Positions 35,830-45,242 of a stretch of 64,000 nucleotides of DNA are shown here, piece after piece. Origin of the DNA: Butyricicoccus pullicaecorum (GTDB lineage: Bacteria; Bacillota; Clostridia; Oscillospirales; Butyricicoccaceae); assembly GCA_018366035.1 (NCBI GenBank), contig JAGZIW010000001.1, positions 308,642 through 372,641 of the forward strand, given 5' to 3'. The position numbers and the translations under genes were made by a program. The notes under the pieces were generated by a model, which made no database searches, had not been told where the DNA came from, and saw only the letters and a list, made by a program, of their open reading frames with translations. How positions within the stretch are numbered: position 1 is the stretch's first letter; every line of letters starts with the position of its first letter.

Positions 35830-37782
35830 ATGAATATGATTCAAAGAATTTCTAGTCAGTCTTATATACTGCCCAAAAATAGTCCAGCAAAAGCTGACAC
35901 CAAACAGGTATCTTCCAGAATGACCTCTGATATTTATATGCGTGGTCACACAGAACAGTTTGGAACAGATACAAAGACTACTTTATTTTCGAAAGATATG
36001 GCTTCCAAGCTAGCCAGAACATATGATGTAGAAAATCTAAGCCGTAATGCATATACAAAATTGATCGCCAATTTGCGAGATCATGGAGTACTGACATCGC
36101 AGGAATTTAGTATTGCGTACAGCGGACAACTTCCTCCCTCTGAACCAAAAGCATTACTTCCCTATGGCAGTGATTCTGGAAATTTTCCCGAAATTCTTCG
36201 TCAGTGCGAACTTGCCTGCACAAACTATGTGAATCACAGTATGACAAACGAACCGGATCGTGCAAATGGTGAAAAAATGCTTGCAACCTATTCCAAACTC
36301 AAAGGGATTTTTCAGGATATCAATCAGGCAAATATCCAGAATACCCCTGCACAGAATATATCCCGTTCACAAGCTAGCGTTCCGGTACATACAGCAGCTC
36401 TCACAAGTGAACAAGCTTCTAATTTGGCATCAAAATACGAGATTCACAATATGAGCCGTCGAATGTTTGGCAGCTTTATGATGGATTTACGTTATGCAGG
36501 TGTGCTGAGTACGCAGGAGTTTGGGATTCTTTATAATAGTAATTTGGAGGGTATCGGATTATTGGATTGGGCGCAATCAGGAATAAAAATGGACTTTACT
36601 CGTTTGATTCCCAAGTTTAACCAGTGCTGCAAAAACAATACCATATCTTCCACGTATTCAAAAATGATTTCTATTCTGGAACAAATCAATTCCGCAGAAA
36701 TAAAACCTGGTATTTCTGTGGATAACGCAGAGCGGATTATTCATCTCGCAGAACAGCTAGAATCCGATGAAAGCTTTATGAAGTCTGGAAAAAATAGAGA
36801 TTTTACAAGGCATCCTCTTGCTCAGGAACTGGCAAAAGAATTGATTCTTGCCGACCCTAAAGTACAGGAACAGATTGCGGCCGGCATAAAGGAGCAATGT
36901 CAGGCTCTTGCAAAAAGAAACGCAGAGGGCTCAATCTCCCCGAGGGATAGTATGTATCTGCATCTTCCGGATCAGTATGGTGGCTTTGATGTTGCAAAGA
37001 TGCTCAAGCAGGGAGATTCTTTTGCAACCGAGTTGGTTATGTTTGAATATGATAAGGTTCTCACAGAAAAAGCGCAAACTGTTGGACTGACAGATACAGA
37101 ACGCCTTCTAAGTGGACGTATTACAGACATCGAAGACCGTCTCATGGGAACCTTCAATGATAAAATGGAGCCAGTGTATGCTGAAATCAAAAAGGCATTT
37201 TCTGAAAAGGGAATGGAATTTGATAGCAATAAAGCCTATGAATTTTCCCTTGACACCTCAGATTTCACCTTTTCAGTAACTGGTGGAACCCCTGAAGAAA
37301 ATGCATTGATTGAAGAAGTCATCAACCGTGATCCTGTAGTTCATACAGAATTCAACCCTAGCAAAACAGCGCTCATAGCACTGTATAACCACAGACGAGA
37401 TGACTTAAGTATCAACCCATGGAATGTAAAAAGCTTATCTTATCCAGAAAAACAAACTTCTGCCTATGGTGTGGCATCGGTTTCAGAGGAATATAATGAA
37501 AAAATGAATCAGTTCTTAGCTGCCTATAACCGCTCCAATTTAGATAAACATATGAAACGTTTGTATGGATTTGGAGTAGATGATATCTCTTATGAAAACG
37601 GAAAATGGATTGGCAAGACTGATGAAATTACAGCAATTATTGAAAGAGAAAATATTCACTCTAAATTTGAAAAATGTGCAGGCGACGCATGGTTAAAATC
37701 ACAGAACGAATATACAGGTACACCTGTTTTTGAGTCCCCCGTTTTCACCCTACAAGGCGGTCGATTTGATGTGCACTACTAA
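35830..37782 (+). CDS. Large hypothetical protein with internal duplication (DUF4885-like)
   Basis: A roughly 650-residue protein without signal peptide. A module is repeated: SKDMASKLARTYDVENLSR...GVLTSQEF (about residues 53-92) and SEQASNLASKYEIHNMSR...GVLSTQEF (about 192-231). The shorter repeat TYSKLKGIFQDINQANI recurs as TYSKMISILEQINSAEI. The overall pattern and the N-terminal SSQSYILP resemble DUF4885-type proteins of Firmicutes, but I am not certain. ATG 35830 is favoured over the GTG at 35821, which overlaps the ribosome binding site. Function unknown. Confidence 0.5.
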   Translation: MNMIQRISSQSYILPKNSPAKADTKQVSSRMTSDIYMRGHTEQFGTDTKTTLFSKDMASKLARTYDVENLSRNAYTKLIANLRDHGVLTSQEFSIAYSGQLPPSEPKALLPYGSDSGNFPEILRQCELACTNYVNHSMTNEPDRANGEKMLATYSKLKGIFQDINQANIQNTPAQNISRSQASVPVHTAALTSEQASNLASKYEIHNMSRRMFGSFMMDLRYAGVLSTQEFGILYNSNLEGIGLLDWAQSGIKMDFTRLIPKFNQCCKNNTISSTYSKMISILEQINSAEIKPGISVDNAERIIHLAEQLESDESFMKSGKNRDFTRHPLAQELAKELILADPKVQEQIAAGIKEQCQALAKRNAEGSISPRDSMYLHLPDQYGGFDVAKMLKQGDSFATELVMFEYDKVLTEKAQTVGLTDTERLLSGRITDIEDRLMGTFNDKMEPVYAEIKKAFSEKGMEFDSNKAYEFSLDTSDFTFSVTGGTPEENALIEEVINRDPVVHTEFNPSKTALIALYNHRRDDLSINPWNVKSLSYPEKQTSAYGVASVSEEYNEKMNQFLAAYNRSNLDKHMKRLYGFGVDDISYENGKWIGKTDEITAIIERENIHSKFEKCAGDAWLKSQNEYTGTPVFESPVFTLQGGRFDVHY

Positions 37783-37833
37783 ACAGATAACCAAGCTTGG
37801 CAACATCTGTATCAACCTATATAACTAGAAATA

Positions 37834-37871
37834 AAAAAGTCGGTTGATCTTCCAAATCAACCGACTTTTTA
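37834..37871 (+). terminator. Terminator
   Basis: AAAAGTCGGTTGAT and ATCAACCGACTTTT arms, perfect, with a T run. It ends the 35.8-37.8 kb gene. Confidence 0.85.
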
Positions 37872-37943
37872 CTAACTTCAGAATAGTAGAAAGCATAGTA
37901 TAGTCAATGTCTGAAATTGAAAATTTATTTTTGACTTTTAATA

Positions 37944-37987
37944 AAAGACTCGTTAAAGCACTTGTTGGTTTAGCGAGTCTTTTTTTC
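37944..37987 (+). terminator. Second terminator
   Basis: AAGACTCG and CGAGTCTT arms with a partially paired interior and TTTTTTT. Successive terminators separate the accessory block from the backbone. Confidence 0.6.
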
Positions 37988-38043
37988 TTATTATATACTT
38001 TTTATACTTATGATCTTTATATAGAAAGATAGCCTATATTGTA

Positions 38044-38089
38044 AAAAATACAGCCTCAAAGCATAGCATGTTTTGAGGCTGTATTTTTA
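38044..38089. terminator. Bidirectional terminator at end of polyamine operon
   Basis: AAAAATACAGCCTCAAA and TTTGAGGCTGTATTTTT are perfect arms, giving a T run on either strand. It ends the polyamine operon, whose last gene stops seven bases away. Confidence 0.85.
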
Positions 38090-38095
38090 TTTTTC

Positions 38096-39208
38096 TTAAG
38101 ACAAACGATTTCGAAAGTCCTCATAATCGAAGGAACGCACAAGATGTTCTTTACCCTGTGCATCACGCCAGACAATAGAAGGCAGCGGCATTCCATTAAA
38201 GGTGTTGGTCTTGACCATGGTATAAAGCGCCATGTCTGCAAAGGTTATGGTGTCTCCGATTTGCAGCGGCTGGTCAAAGGAATAATCGCCGATGACATCG
38301 CCTGCCAGACAGGTCGGGCCTCCCAACCGATAGGTATAAGGCTTTTCCCCTGCCTCTCCGCTGCCGAGAAGAGGGGGGCGATAGGGCATTTCCAGTACGT
38401 CAGGCATATGACAGGCGGCGGAAGTGTCCAGAATCGCAATATCCATACCATTGTGCAGTACATCAAGCACGCTGGAAACCAGATATCCGGCGTTGAGAAC
38501 GACTGCCTCCCCGGGTTCCAGATAAACCTCTACATGATATGTGGTACGCAGATGCTGTACCAGACGAATGAGGCGTTCTATATCATAATCTGCGCGTGTA
38601 ATGTGGTGCCCGCCGCCGAGGTTGATCCATTTTAATTTGGATAGATAACAGCCAAACTTTTCTTCAAATGCCTGTAAGGTGATCTCCAGCGCATCGGAAT
38701 TCTGTTCGCATAACGTATGGAAGTGCAGACCGTCCAGCATGGGCAAAAGTGTTGGGTCAAAGTTTGCCAGCGTCGTGCCAAGTCTGGAGCCGGCGGCACA
38801 GGGGTCATAGATTTCATGTCCTTCCTGTGTAGAACATTCTGGGTTGATGCGCAGACCGATGGACTTTCCGGCTTGCTTTGCGCGTGTACCAAAACGGCGC
38901 AGCTGAGCAGGGGAGTTAAATACGAAATCGTCCGCATAAGTCAGCAGCTCTTCAAATTCGTCCGGACGATAGGCTGGACTGAATACATGTGTTTCACCGC
39001 CGAAGTGCTCGTATCCCAGACGTGCTTCGTAAAGCCCGCTTGCTGTCGTACCGGCAAGAAATTCACGCAGCAGCGGATACACAGAAAACATGGAAAACGC
39101 CTTTTGCGCAAGCAGGATTTTACAGCCTGCTCGCGCGGAGACATCTTTCAAAATGGTCAGATTATGCCGCAAAGCGGTTTCATCGACAACAAAATACGGT
39201 GTGCGCAT
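38096..39208 (-). CDS. nspC: Carboxynorspermidine/carboxyspermidine decarboxylase
   Basis: A 370-residue PLP enzyme of the alanine racemase-fold group IV decarboxylases. KILLAQKAFSMF carries the PLP lysine near residue 40, and HFHTLCEQ, INLGGGHH, EPGEAVV and GPTCLAGD follow in the expected order. It removes the carboxyl group from carboxyspermidine to give spermidine. It is last in the operon, three bases after the synthase gene, so the two steps are encoded as a pair. Confidence 0.88.
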   Translation of the reverse strand: MRTPYFVVDETALRHNLTILKDVSARAGCKILLAQKAFSMFSVYPLLREFLAGTTASGLYEARLGYEHFGGETHVFSPAYRPDEFEELLTYADDFVFNSPAQLRRFGTRAKQAGKSIGLRINPECSTQEGHEIYDPCAAGSRLGTTLANFDPTLLPMLDGLHFHTLCEQNSDALEITLQAFEEKFGCYLSKLKWINLGGGHHITRADYDIERLIRLVQHLRTTYHVEVYLEPGEAVVLNAGYLVSSVLDVLHNGMDIAILDTSAACHMPDVLEMPYRPPLLGSGEAGEKPYTYRLGGPTCLAGDVIGDYSFDQPLQIGDTITFADMALYTMVKTNTFNGMPLPSIVWRDAQGKEHLVRSFDYEDFRNRLS

Positions 39209-39211
39209 GGA

Positions 39212-40471
39212 TCAGTCCACCAGTACCGGTGCATCGTCAATCTGCCACGGCAGACCCCACTCATTGAGTGCGTCCATATACGGATCGGGATCGAATTCCT
39301 CCACGGTATACACACCGGATTTGTTCCACTTGCCGGTCAGCAGCATCATGGCGCCAATCATCGCGGGAACGCCGGTGGTATAAGAGATTGCCTGAGAGCC
39401 AACCTCCTGATAGCAAGCCTGATGGTCACAAACATTATAAATATAGGCGGTCTTTTCCTTGCCGTCCTTCTTTCCTGTGAAGATACAGCCGATATTGGTT
39501 TTTCCTACGGTGCGCGGTCCCAGTGTTGCCGGATCGGGCAGAAGCGCCTTGAGGAACTGGATCGGAACGATTTCATGTCCCTCAAACGAAACGGGTTCAG
39601 TGGACAGCATGCCAACATTTTCAAGGCAGTTCATGTGGGTCAGGTAGCTCTGTCCAAAGGTCATAAAGAAACGGATACGCTTGACGCCCGGGATCGTCTT
39701 GGCAAGGGATTCGATTTCCTCATGGTGCAGCAGGTACATATCCTTATGACCAACCTCTGCAAAATCATATTCGCGCTTGATGGACATCGCAGGGATTTCT
39801 ACCCAGTGACCATTTTCCCAGTAGGAGCCGGGAGCGGAAACCTCACGCAGATTGATTTCTGGATTGAAGTTGGTTGCAAACGGATATCCGTGGTCACCGC
39901 CGTTGCAGTCCAGAATATCAATGGTGTCGATCTGGTCAAACAGGTGCTTTTGCGCATAGGCACAGTAAGCCTGTGTGACGCCCGGGTCAAAGCCGGAGCC
40001 GAGCAGGGCGGTCAAGCCAGCCTTTTCAAACTTTTCACGATATGCCCACTGATAGGAGTAGTCAAAGTAAGCAGAGAAACCTTCCTCCTTGCAGCGCTTT
40101 TCATATGCTGCGCGCCATACGGGATCGTTGAGGTCCTCCGGCTCATAGTTTGCGGTATCCATATAGTTGACACCGCAAGCCAGACAAGCGTCCATAATGG
40201 TGAGATCCTGATAGGGCAGGGCGATATTCATAACCAAATCAGGCTTTACGTCGTTGATGAGGGCAATCAGTTCATCGACATTATCTGCATCTACCTGACG
40301 GGTCGTAATTTTTGTTTTGGTTTTGTCAGACAGTTTGTCCTTTAATGCGTCGCACTTGGACTTTGTACGGCTGGCAATGCAGATTTCTTCAAAAACATCG
40401 CTGTTCTGGCAGCACTTGTGGATTGCGACAGATGCAACACCGCCGCAGCCAATGATGAGTACCTTTCCCAT
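39212..40471 (-). CDS. Carboxynorspermidine synthase (saccharopine dehydrogenase family)
   Basis: A 419-residue NAD(P)H-dependent enzyme. The dinucleotide loop is GKVLIIGCGGVASVAIHKC at the N-terminus. DTANYEPED and GSGFDPGVTQAYCAYAQKHLFD are conserved in carboxy(nor)spermidine dehydrogenases. It condenses aspartate semialdehyde with putrescine to form carboxyspermidine. The gene partners with nspC downstream. The same operon carries the alternative SpeD/SpeE route, so spermidine could be made in two ways. Confidence 0.88.
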   Translation of the reverse strand: MGKVLIIGCGGVASVAIHKCCQNSDVFEEICIASRTKSKCDALKDKLSDKTKTKITTRQVDADNVDELIALINDVKPDLVMNIALPYQDLTIMDACLACGVNYMDTANYEPEDLNDPVWRAAYEKRCKEEGFSAYFDYSYQWAYREKFEKAGLTALLGSGFDPGVTQAYCAYAQKHLFDQIDTIDILDCNGGDHGYPFATNFNPEINLREVSAPGSYWENGHWVEIPAMSIKREYDFAEVGHKDMYLLHHEEIESLAKTIPGVKRIRFFMTFGQSYLTHMNCLENVGMLSTEPVSFEGHEIVPIQFLKALLPDPATLGPRTVGKTNIGCIFTGKKDGKEKTAYIYNVCDHQACYQEVGSQAISYTTGVPAMIGAMMLLTGKWNKSGVYTVEEFDPDPYMDALNEWGLPWQIDDAPVLVD

Positions 40472-40510
40472 GGTAAAATCCTCCTTATGATAGCTCTATG
40501 TGTTGAAATA

Positions 40511-41368
40511 TTATGAAACAGGGAATGCAAGCAGCATTTCGCGAATGATTTTGCAGGCAACAGCCGTGGAAACGCCGCTGGGATCCAGATGGGGGCTCAG
40601 CTCATTGACATCACAGCCTACTATATGCAGCTGGCTGCAAATGAGTGTTGCTGCGATGCGCAGCGCCTCAAAGCTGATGCCGCCCGGCTCCGGTGTGCCA
40701 GTCCCGGGGAATACGGACGGGTCGAGCACATCGAGATCGAGTGTAAAATAAACGGGTTTGTCCTTTAGCTTTTCAACGGTTTTTCCCAGCCCTTCCAGAT
40801 TGAAACGCTGGGTGTGAACGTGCGCTTTGCCCCATTCCCACTCATAGCGGTCGCCGGAGCGAATACCGAATTGGAAAATACGATCATCGCCGATAAGCTC
40901 CCAGCAGCGGTGCAGGACACAGGCATGGGAAAGCTTTGCTCCCAGATAGTCGTCGCGCAGGTCTGCATGGGCGTCAAAATGAATGATGTGCACATCTGGA
41001 TATTTTTGGGCAACTGCGCGGAATGCACCCAATGTGACAAGGTGTTCACCGCCAACCAGAAATGGACGCTTTCCGGCATCAAGAATGGCATGGGTATGTG
41101 CTTCGATGTCGGAGAGTGCCTGCTCAGCGCTGCCAAAGCACAGTTCAAGGTCACCTGTATCGAGAACGCAGGCATCTGCAAGATCTTTGTCCTGATAGGG
41201 ACTGTAAGTTTCTACGCCAAACGATTCATGACGAATGGCAGAAGAGCCAAAGCGCGTGCCCGGACGGTAGGAGGTCGTCGAGTCAAACGGTGCGCCAAAA
41301 AGCACCGTGCGCGCCTGCTCCAGCGGGCAGTCACAGCCCAGAAAAACTTCAACATTAGGATTCAACAT
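40511..41368 (-). CDS. speB: Agmatinase
   Basis: A 285-residue ureohydrolase with the di-manganese motifs GGEH, HFDAHADLRD and TLDLDVLDPS. It splits agmatine into putrescine and urea. It overlaps the spermidine synthase gene by 14 bases. With the arginine decarboxylase-like gene in the same operon this defines the arginine-agmatine-putrescine route. FGAPFDSTTSYRPGTRFG at residues 23-42 supports agmatinase over arginase. Confidence 0.88.
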   Translation of the reverse strand: MLNPNVEVFLGCDCPLEQARTVLFGAPFDSTTSYRPGTRFGSSAIRHESFGVETYSPYQDKDLADACVLDTGDLELCFGSAEQALSDIEAHTHAILDAGKRPFLVGGEHLVTLGAFRAVAQKYPDVHIIHFDAHADLRDDYLGAKLSHACVLHRCWELIGDDRIFQFGIRSGDRYEWEWGKAHVHTQRFNLEGLGKTVEKLKDKPVYFTLDLDVLDPSVFPGTGTPEPGGISFEALRIAATLICSQLHIVGCDVNELSPHLDPSGVSTAVACKIIREMLLAFPVS

Positions 41369-42209
41369 CTTTTAATAACTCCTCAACATAGGCGGGAATA
41401 TAGAATGCACCCTTGTGCAGGGTCGTGGTATAGTAGCGGCAGGGCAGTCCGTAAGCATTCCAGCGTGCCTCGTCCAAATCCCTGAGCGGGTGATATTTTT
41501 TTGATGCAAAGCCGAACAGCCAGTGTCCGGACGGATAGGTTGGAATATGTGCCTGATATACACGGCTGATGGGGAAGGATTCCACAATGCGTTTGTGTGC
41601 CCGCTGACAGGCGATTGCGTCCTCCTGATAGAAGGGGCTTTCATGCTGATTGACCATGATGCCATCGTCCTTGAGTGCCTTGTAGCAGTTGCCGTAGAAC
41701 TCGCGGGTAAAGAGACCTTCCCCGGGACCAAAGGGGTCGGTTGAGTCTACGATAATGAGGTCGTAGAGTGCCTCGCAGCGGCGGATAAACTTGAGTCCGT
41801 CCTCATAATGGATCGAAACCCGTGGGTCATCTAGGCTGCAAGCGGTTTTGGGAAGGTATTCGCGGGACACGGTCACAACGAGCGGGTCAATTTCAACCAT
41901 ATCGATGTGTTCGATATCTGGATAGCGGGTGAGTTCACGGATTACACCGCCGTCGCCCGCGCCGATGACCAGTACACGGCGTACCTTTGGGTGCACCGCA
42001 AGCGGTACATGTACGATCATTTCGTGATAAATGAATTCGTCCTTTTCGGTCAGCATCATATAGCCGTCCAGCGTCAAAAAACGTCCAAATTCAGGCGATT
42101 CAAATACATCAATGCGCTGAAACTCGCTTTTTCCGGTATACAGCTGACGGTCTACGCGAATCGATAGCTTGACATTTGGAGTATGATATTCAGAAAACCA
42201 TAAATCCAC
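41355..42209 (-). CDS. speE: Spermidine synthase
   Basis: A 284-residue aminopropyltransferase. The decarboxylated-AdoMet site is GAGDGGVIRELTRYPDIEHIDMVEID, and VDSTDPFGPGEGLFTREFY is the active-site aspartate region. It transfers an aminopropyl group from decarboxylated AdoMet to putrescine. Decarboxylated AdoMet comes from SpeD, the first gene of the operon. It lies three bases after the decarboxylase gene. Confidence 0.9.
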   Translation of the reverse strand: MDLWFSEYHTPNVKLSIRVDRQLYTGKSEFQRIDVFESPEFGRFLTLDGYMMLTEKDEFIYHEMIVHVPLAVHPKVRRVLVIGAGDGGVIRELTRYPDIEHIDMVEIDPLVVTVSREYLPKTACSLDDPRVSIHYEDGLKFIRRCEALYDLIIVDSTDPFGPGEGLFTREFYGNCYKALKDDGIMVNQHESPFYQEDAIACQRAHKRIVESFPISRVYQAHIPTYPSGHWLFGFASKKYHPLRDLDEARWNAYGLPCRYYTTTLHKGAFYIPAYVEELLKDVES

Positions 42210-42212
42210 AGC

Positions 42213-43670
42213 TTAGTACCTCCCTTTGAGTACATTCAGGCGGGTGATGTCCGCATCTTCCGGACCGGTCATAGAGCAGCCCTTTTCCTTTGCATAAACG
42301 ATATAATCCAGAATTTCCTGTGTGATGCGCTCGCCGGGCGCGAGAATCGGGATTCCGGGGGGATAGCACATGACAAATTCACTGCACACGCGTCCAACGG
42401 TGTCCATGAGAGGCAGAGATTCCTTATCCGCATAGAATGCGTCCTGCGGAGAAACGGCAACATCAGGCTCGATATATTCCTGCTTCATCAGACCGGTCTC
42501 ACAGCCGCCAAAGCGGCGGCGTACCTCGGACAGCGCGCTGACCAGACGTTCCACCTCACGCGGACGGTCTCCAATGGAGAGATAGGCAAGAATATTGCCC
42601 AAATCACCAAACTCAATTTGGATATCATATTCATCGCGCAGAAGATCATACACCTCAATGCCGGCAAGTCCGACCTGTAAGGTATTGACAGACAGCTTGG
42701 TGGTGTCGAAGTCATAGATGCTGTCACCGTTGCAAAGCTCGCGGGAAAAAGCGTAGTAGCCGCCAATGGCGTTGATTTCGGCACGCGCATACTCTGCGAG
42801 CGAAACCACGCGGGCAAAGGCTTCCTTTCCGCGCAGGGCAAGGTTGCGGCGTGAAATATCCAGACTGGACAGAAGCAGATAAGAGCCGCTGGTCGTCTGG
42901 GTTAGATTGATAATTTGCCGCACGTGTCCTTCATTCATGGCAGGGCCGCACAGCAGCAGGGAGGACTGCGTCAGGCTGCCGCCGGATTTGTGCATGGAAA
43001 CCGCCGCCATATCTGCACCGGCTGCCATGGCAGAAACAGGCAGATTTTCTCCAAAATAGAAATGCGTACCATGCGCTTCGTCAGCGAGGCATTTCATGCC
43101 GTGTGCATGTGCCAGAGCAACAATACGGCGCAGGTCGGAGCAAATGCCATAGTAGGTGGGATTGTTTACAAGAATTGCCTTGGCGTCTGGATTTGCGGCA
43201 ATTGCCTGCTCAACAGCAGACACGCTCATACCAAGCGGAATGCCCAGACGGTCATCACAGGCAGGGTCGATATAGACCGGAATGGCGCCGCAGAGTACCA
43301 TAGCACCCATAACGCTTCGGTGGACGTTGCGCGGCAGAATGATTTTGTCACCGCGTCCGGCAACCGACAGAATCATACTCTGTACAGCAGAGGTGGTGCC
43401 GCCCACCATGAGGAAGGCGTGTGCTGCGCCAAAGGCTTCGGCTGCCAAAATTTCGGCATCGCGAATGACCGAGATGGGGTGGCACAGGTTGTCCAAGGGC
43501 TTCATAGAATTGACATCTAATTTTACGCATTGCTCACCGAGCAGTGCGGCAAGCTCTGGATTGCCGCGGCCGCGTTTGTGCCCGGGGACATCAAATGGAA
43601 CAACGCGCATTTTTTGAAAGGCTGCAAGCGCTTCATAGATCGGTGCTCGCTCCTGAGATAGAGATTTCAT
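42213..43670 (-). CDS. speA: Arginine/lysine/ornithine decarboxylase, short Bacillus type
   Basis: A 485-residue PLP-dependent aspartate aminotransferase-fold decarboxylase. The PLP lysine lies in AVSMHKSGGSLTQSS, and DEAHGTHF holds the cofactor aspartate. The C-terminal domain includes YPPGIPILAPGE. The length matches Bacillus SpeA and CAD/LDC short forms. Because an agmatinase is encoded downstream, arginine decarboxylation to agmatine is the best call, though lysine cannot be excluded from sequence alone. Confidence 0.82.
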   Translation of the reverse strand: MKSLSQERAPIYEALAAFQKMRVVPFDVPGHKRGRGNPELAALLGEQCVKLDVNSMKPLDNLCHPISVIRDAEILAAEAFGAAHAFLMVGGTTSAVQSMILSVAGRGDKIILPRNVHRSVMGAMVLCGAIPVYIDPACDDRLGIPLGMSVSAVEQAIAANPDAKAILVNNPTYYGICSDLRRIVALAHAHGMKCLADEAHGTHFYFGENLPVSAMAAGADMAAVSMHKSGGSLTQSSLLLCGPAMNEGHVRQIINLTQTTSGSYLLLSSLDISRRNLALRGKEAFARVVSLAEYARAEINAIGGYYAFSRELCNGDSIYDFDTTKLSVNTLQVGLAGIEVYDLLRDEYDIQIEFGDLGNILAYLSIGDRPREVERLVSALSEVRRRFGGCETGLMKQEYIEPDVAVSPQDAFYADKESLPLMDTVGRVCSEFVMCYPPGIPILAPGERITQEILDYIVYAKEKGCSMTGPEDADITRLNVLKGRY

Positions 43671-43681
43671 GACACACCTCT

Positions 43682-44434
43682 TTAATAGATATTGCTGCCG
43701 CTGAAAATTTCAATCATTTCGCGGCGGATGTTATTCATGATTTCGAGACGCTTCATGGGCGGCAGCTCATATACGTCTGTCTTGAATAAATAATTTTGCA
43801 GGTCGATTTCTTTCAGCATCATTTTTGTGTGAAAGAGATTGGCACTGTATACATTGATATCAACCGCGTCATAGCGGCGAATGGTTGCCGGATCGATGTA
43901 ATCCTGAATTGATGTGACTGCGTGATCCATGAACAGCTTGTGACCATTTAGGTCACGGGTAAAGCCGCGCACGCGGTAGTCCATGGTGATGATATCGGAA
44001 TCAAAAGAGCTGATGAGATAATCAAGCGTGGACAGCGGCGTAATTTCGCCGCAGGTTGCGACATCAATATCCACACGGAAGGTTGCAAGACAGGTTTCTG
44101 GGTGATACTCAGGATAAGTATGCACAGTCACATGGCTTTTATCAAGATGGGCGACCTGTGTGTCCCCGGGAACCGGACGCTCTGCGATGAGCAGCGTGAC
44201 AGAAGCGCCTTGCGGCTCGTAGTCCTGCTTTGCGATATTGAGCACAGTTGCACCGATCATGTCTGTGAGCGTGGTGAGGAGAGTGGTCAGACGTTCTGAA
44301 TTGTATTGTTCGTCGATATAGGCGATATAATCCTGCTGCTCACGCGGCGTTTTGGCGTAGCAGACATCATAAATATTGAAACTCAGAGATTTTGTCAGGT
44401 TATTAAACCCGTAAAGCTTTAACTTTTCCCCCAT
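43682..44434 (-). CDS. speD: S-adenosylmethionine decarboxylase proenzyme
   Basis: A 250-residue class 1b/E. coli-type AdoMet decarboxylase. The self-cleavage site is LDKSHVTVHTYPE, where the serine becomes the pyruvoyl cofactor. TCGEITPLSTLDYLI carries the catalytic cysteine. It supplies decarboxylated AdoMet for SpeE. ATG 44434 fits family length; an upstream in-frame ATG at 44476 lies inside a terminator-like hairpin. It is the first gene of the polyamine operon. Confidence 0.88.
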   Translation of the reverse strand: MGEKLKLYGFNNLTKSLSFNIYDVCYAKTPREQQDYIAYIDEQYNSERLTTLLTTLTDMIGATVLNIAKQDYEPQGASVTLLIAERPVPGDTQVAHLDKSHVTVHTYPEYHPETCLATFRVDIDVATCGEITPLSTLDYLISSFDSDIITMDYRVRGFTRDLNGHKLFMDHAVTSIQDYIDPATIRRYDAVDINVYSANLFHTKMMLKEIDLQNYLFKTDVYELPPMKRLEIMNNIRREMIEIFSGSNIY

Positions 44435-44469
44435 GCTGCGGCTGCTCCTTTTTGGTTCAAAATAAATGA

Positions 44470-44507
44470 AAAACAAGCAGTATGCACAAGGGGCACACTG
44501 CTTGTAA
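44470..44507 (-). terminator. Terminator-like hairpin in polyamine operon leader
   Basis: On the minus strand ACAAGCAGTGTGC pairs with GCATACTGCTTGT and is followed by TTTTTC, 40 bases before speD. It could attenuate the operon in response to polyamine or AdoMet. Confidence 0.6.
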
Positions 44508-45242
44508 AATAGGTCAGTATGGTGTTAGTGGGTGCGCCAAGATTGGGCAGCCACGCAAAAACCATGTGATGAAAGAGGTTCTGCATAGAGTCAGATAGCA
44601 AATACTTACTTGTACTACTCTTATTGACCGGTTTACAAGTTGTGTATGCACCGTGCATACTGGTTATAAAGTAACCAACTTATAAATTTGAGCTTCTAAC
44701 TCAATCAATAATGGCGGAAGCGCGCCGCCCGTCGGCAGTTGACCCGGCTGTCCGTATGGCCTTGTCCCGAAAGCTGCGGGAGGTCAGAAGAAATATTTGC
44801 ATGGATACAGAAAATAATATCACATGACAGGTTCAGTATACGACATTTTATAGCAGTTTGTCAAGGCGGGAGCGACAAATTTCTCGTCTTGCGGCATAAA
44901 GGCAGACCGTATCATGAAAAAATCCTCTTTGGAGGTTTACTGGCTGCGCAAATCCGGCGCATGATGGGCGGCACATGCCAAAGCCTTTGAAAAAATGCCG
45001 GAAATCCTTCTGCAAACGAGATACGGTTGGGGGTGTGGCAGAAAATGTGTTGGGAAAAATATGGAAATACAAGATGTAGTATGGCTGGCAAAACCAGTCA
45101 AGTGGTGGTTTGTTGGGAAATGATATAAATTTGCGGATAAATTTCGTATGGTTTTACCCTTTCCTGAAAAGCAAAAAACGCTTACAATAGGAAAAGACGA
45201 TTTTGCTGCCTGAGGTTGGGCAGTGTTAGAGAGGAGTACATC
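44508..45242. other. Long divergent intergenic region between speD and nrdJ
   Basis: About 735 bases without a convincing gene. It contains the 8-bp palindrome GTATGCAC/GTGCATAC (44644-44660), a GC-rich block at 44710-44790 with CCCG...CGGG hairpins on both strands, and AT-rich sequence before nrdJ. Because NrdJ needs B12, I looked for a cobalamin riboswitch but saw no clear conserved box. The nrdJ RBS is GAGAGGAG just before 45243. Confidence 0.45.

Noticed and set aside
38717..40345. A 542-residue open frame on the plus strand over the polyamine genes
   Set aside because: It is antisense to two clear enzymes (nspC and the synthase), has odd composition and no motif; it is a shadow.
44700..45242. 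Cobalamin riboswitch before nrdJ
   Set aside because: B12 dependence made it likely, but I could not find the conserved boxes; a covariance search would decide.
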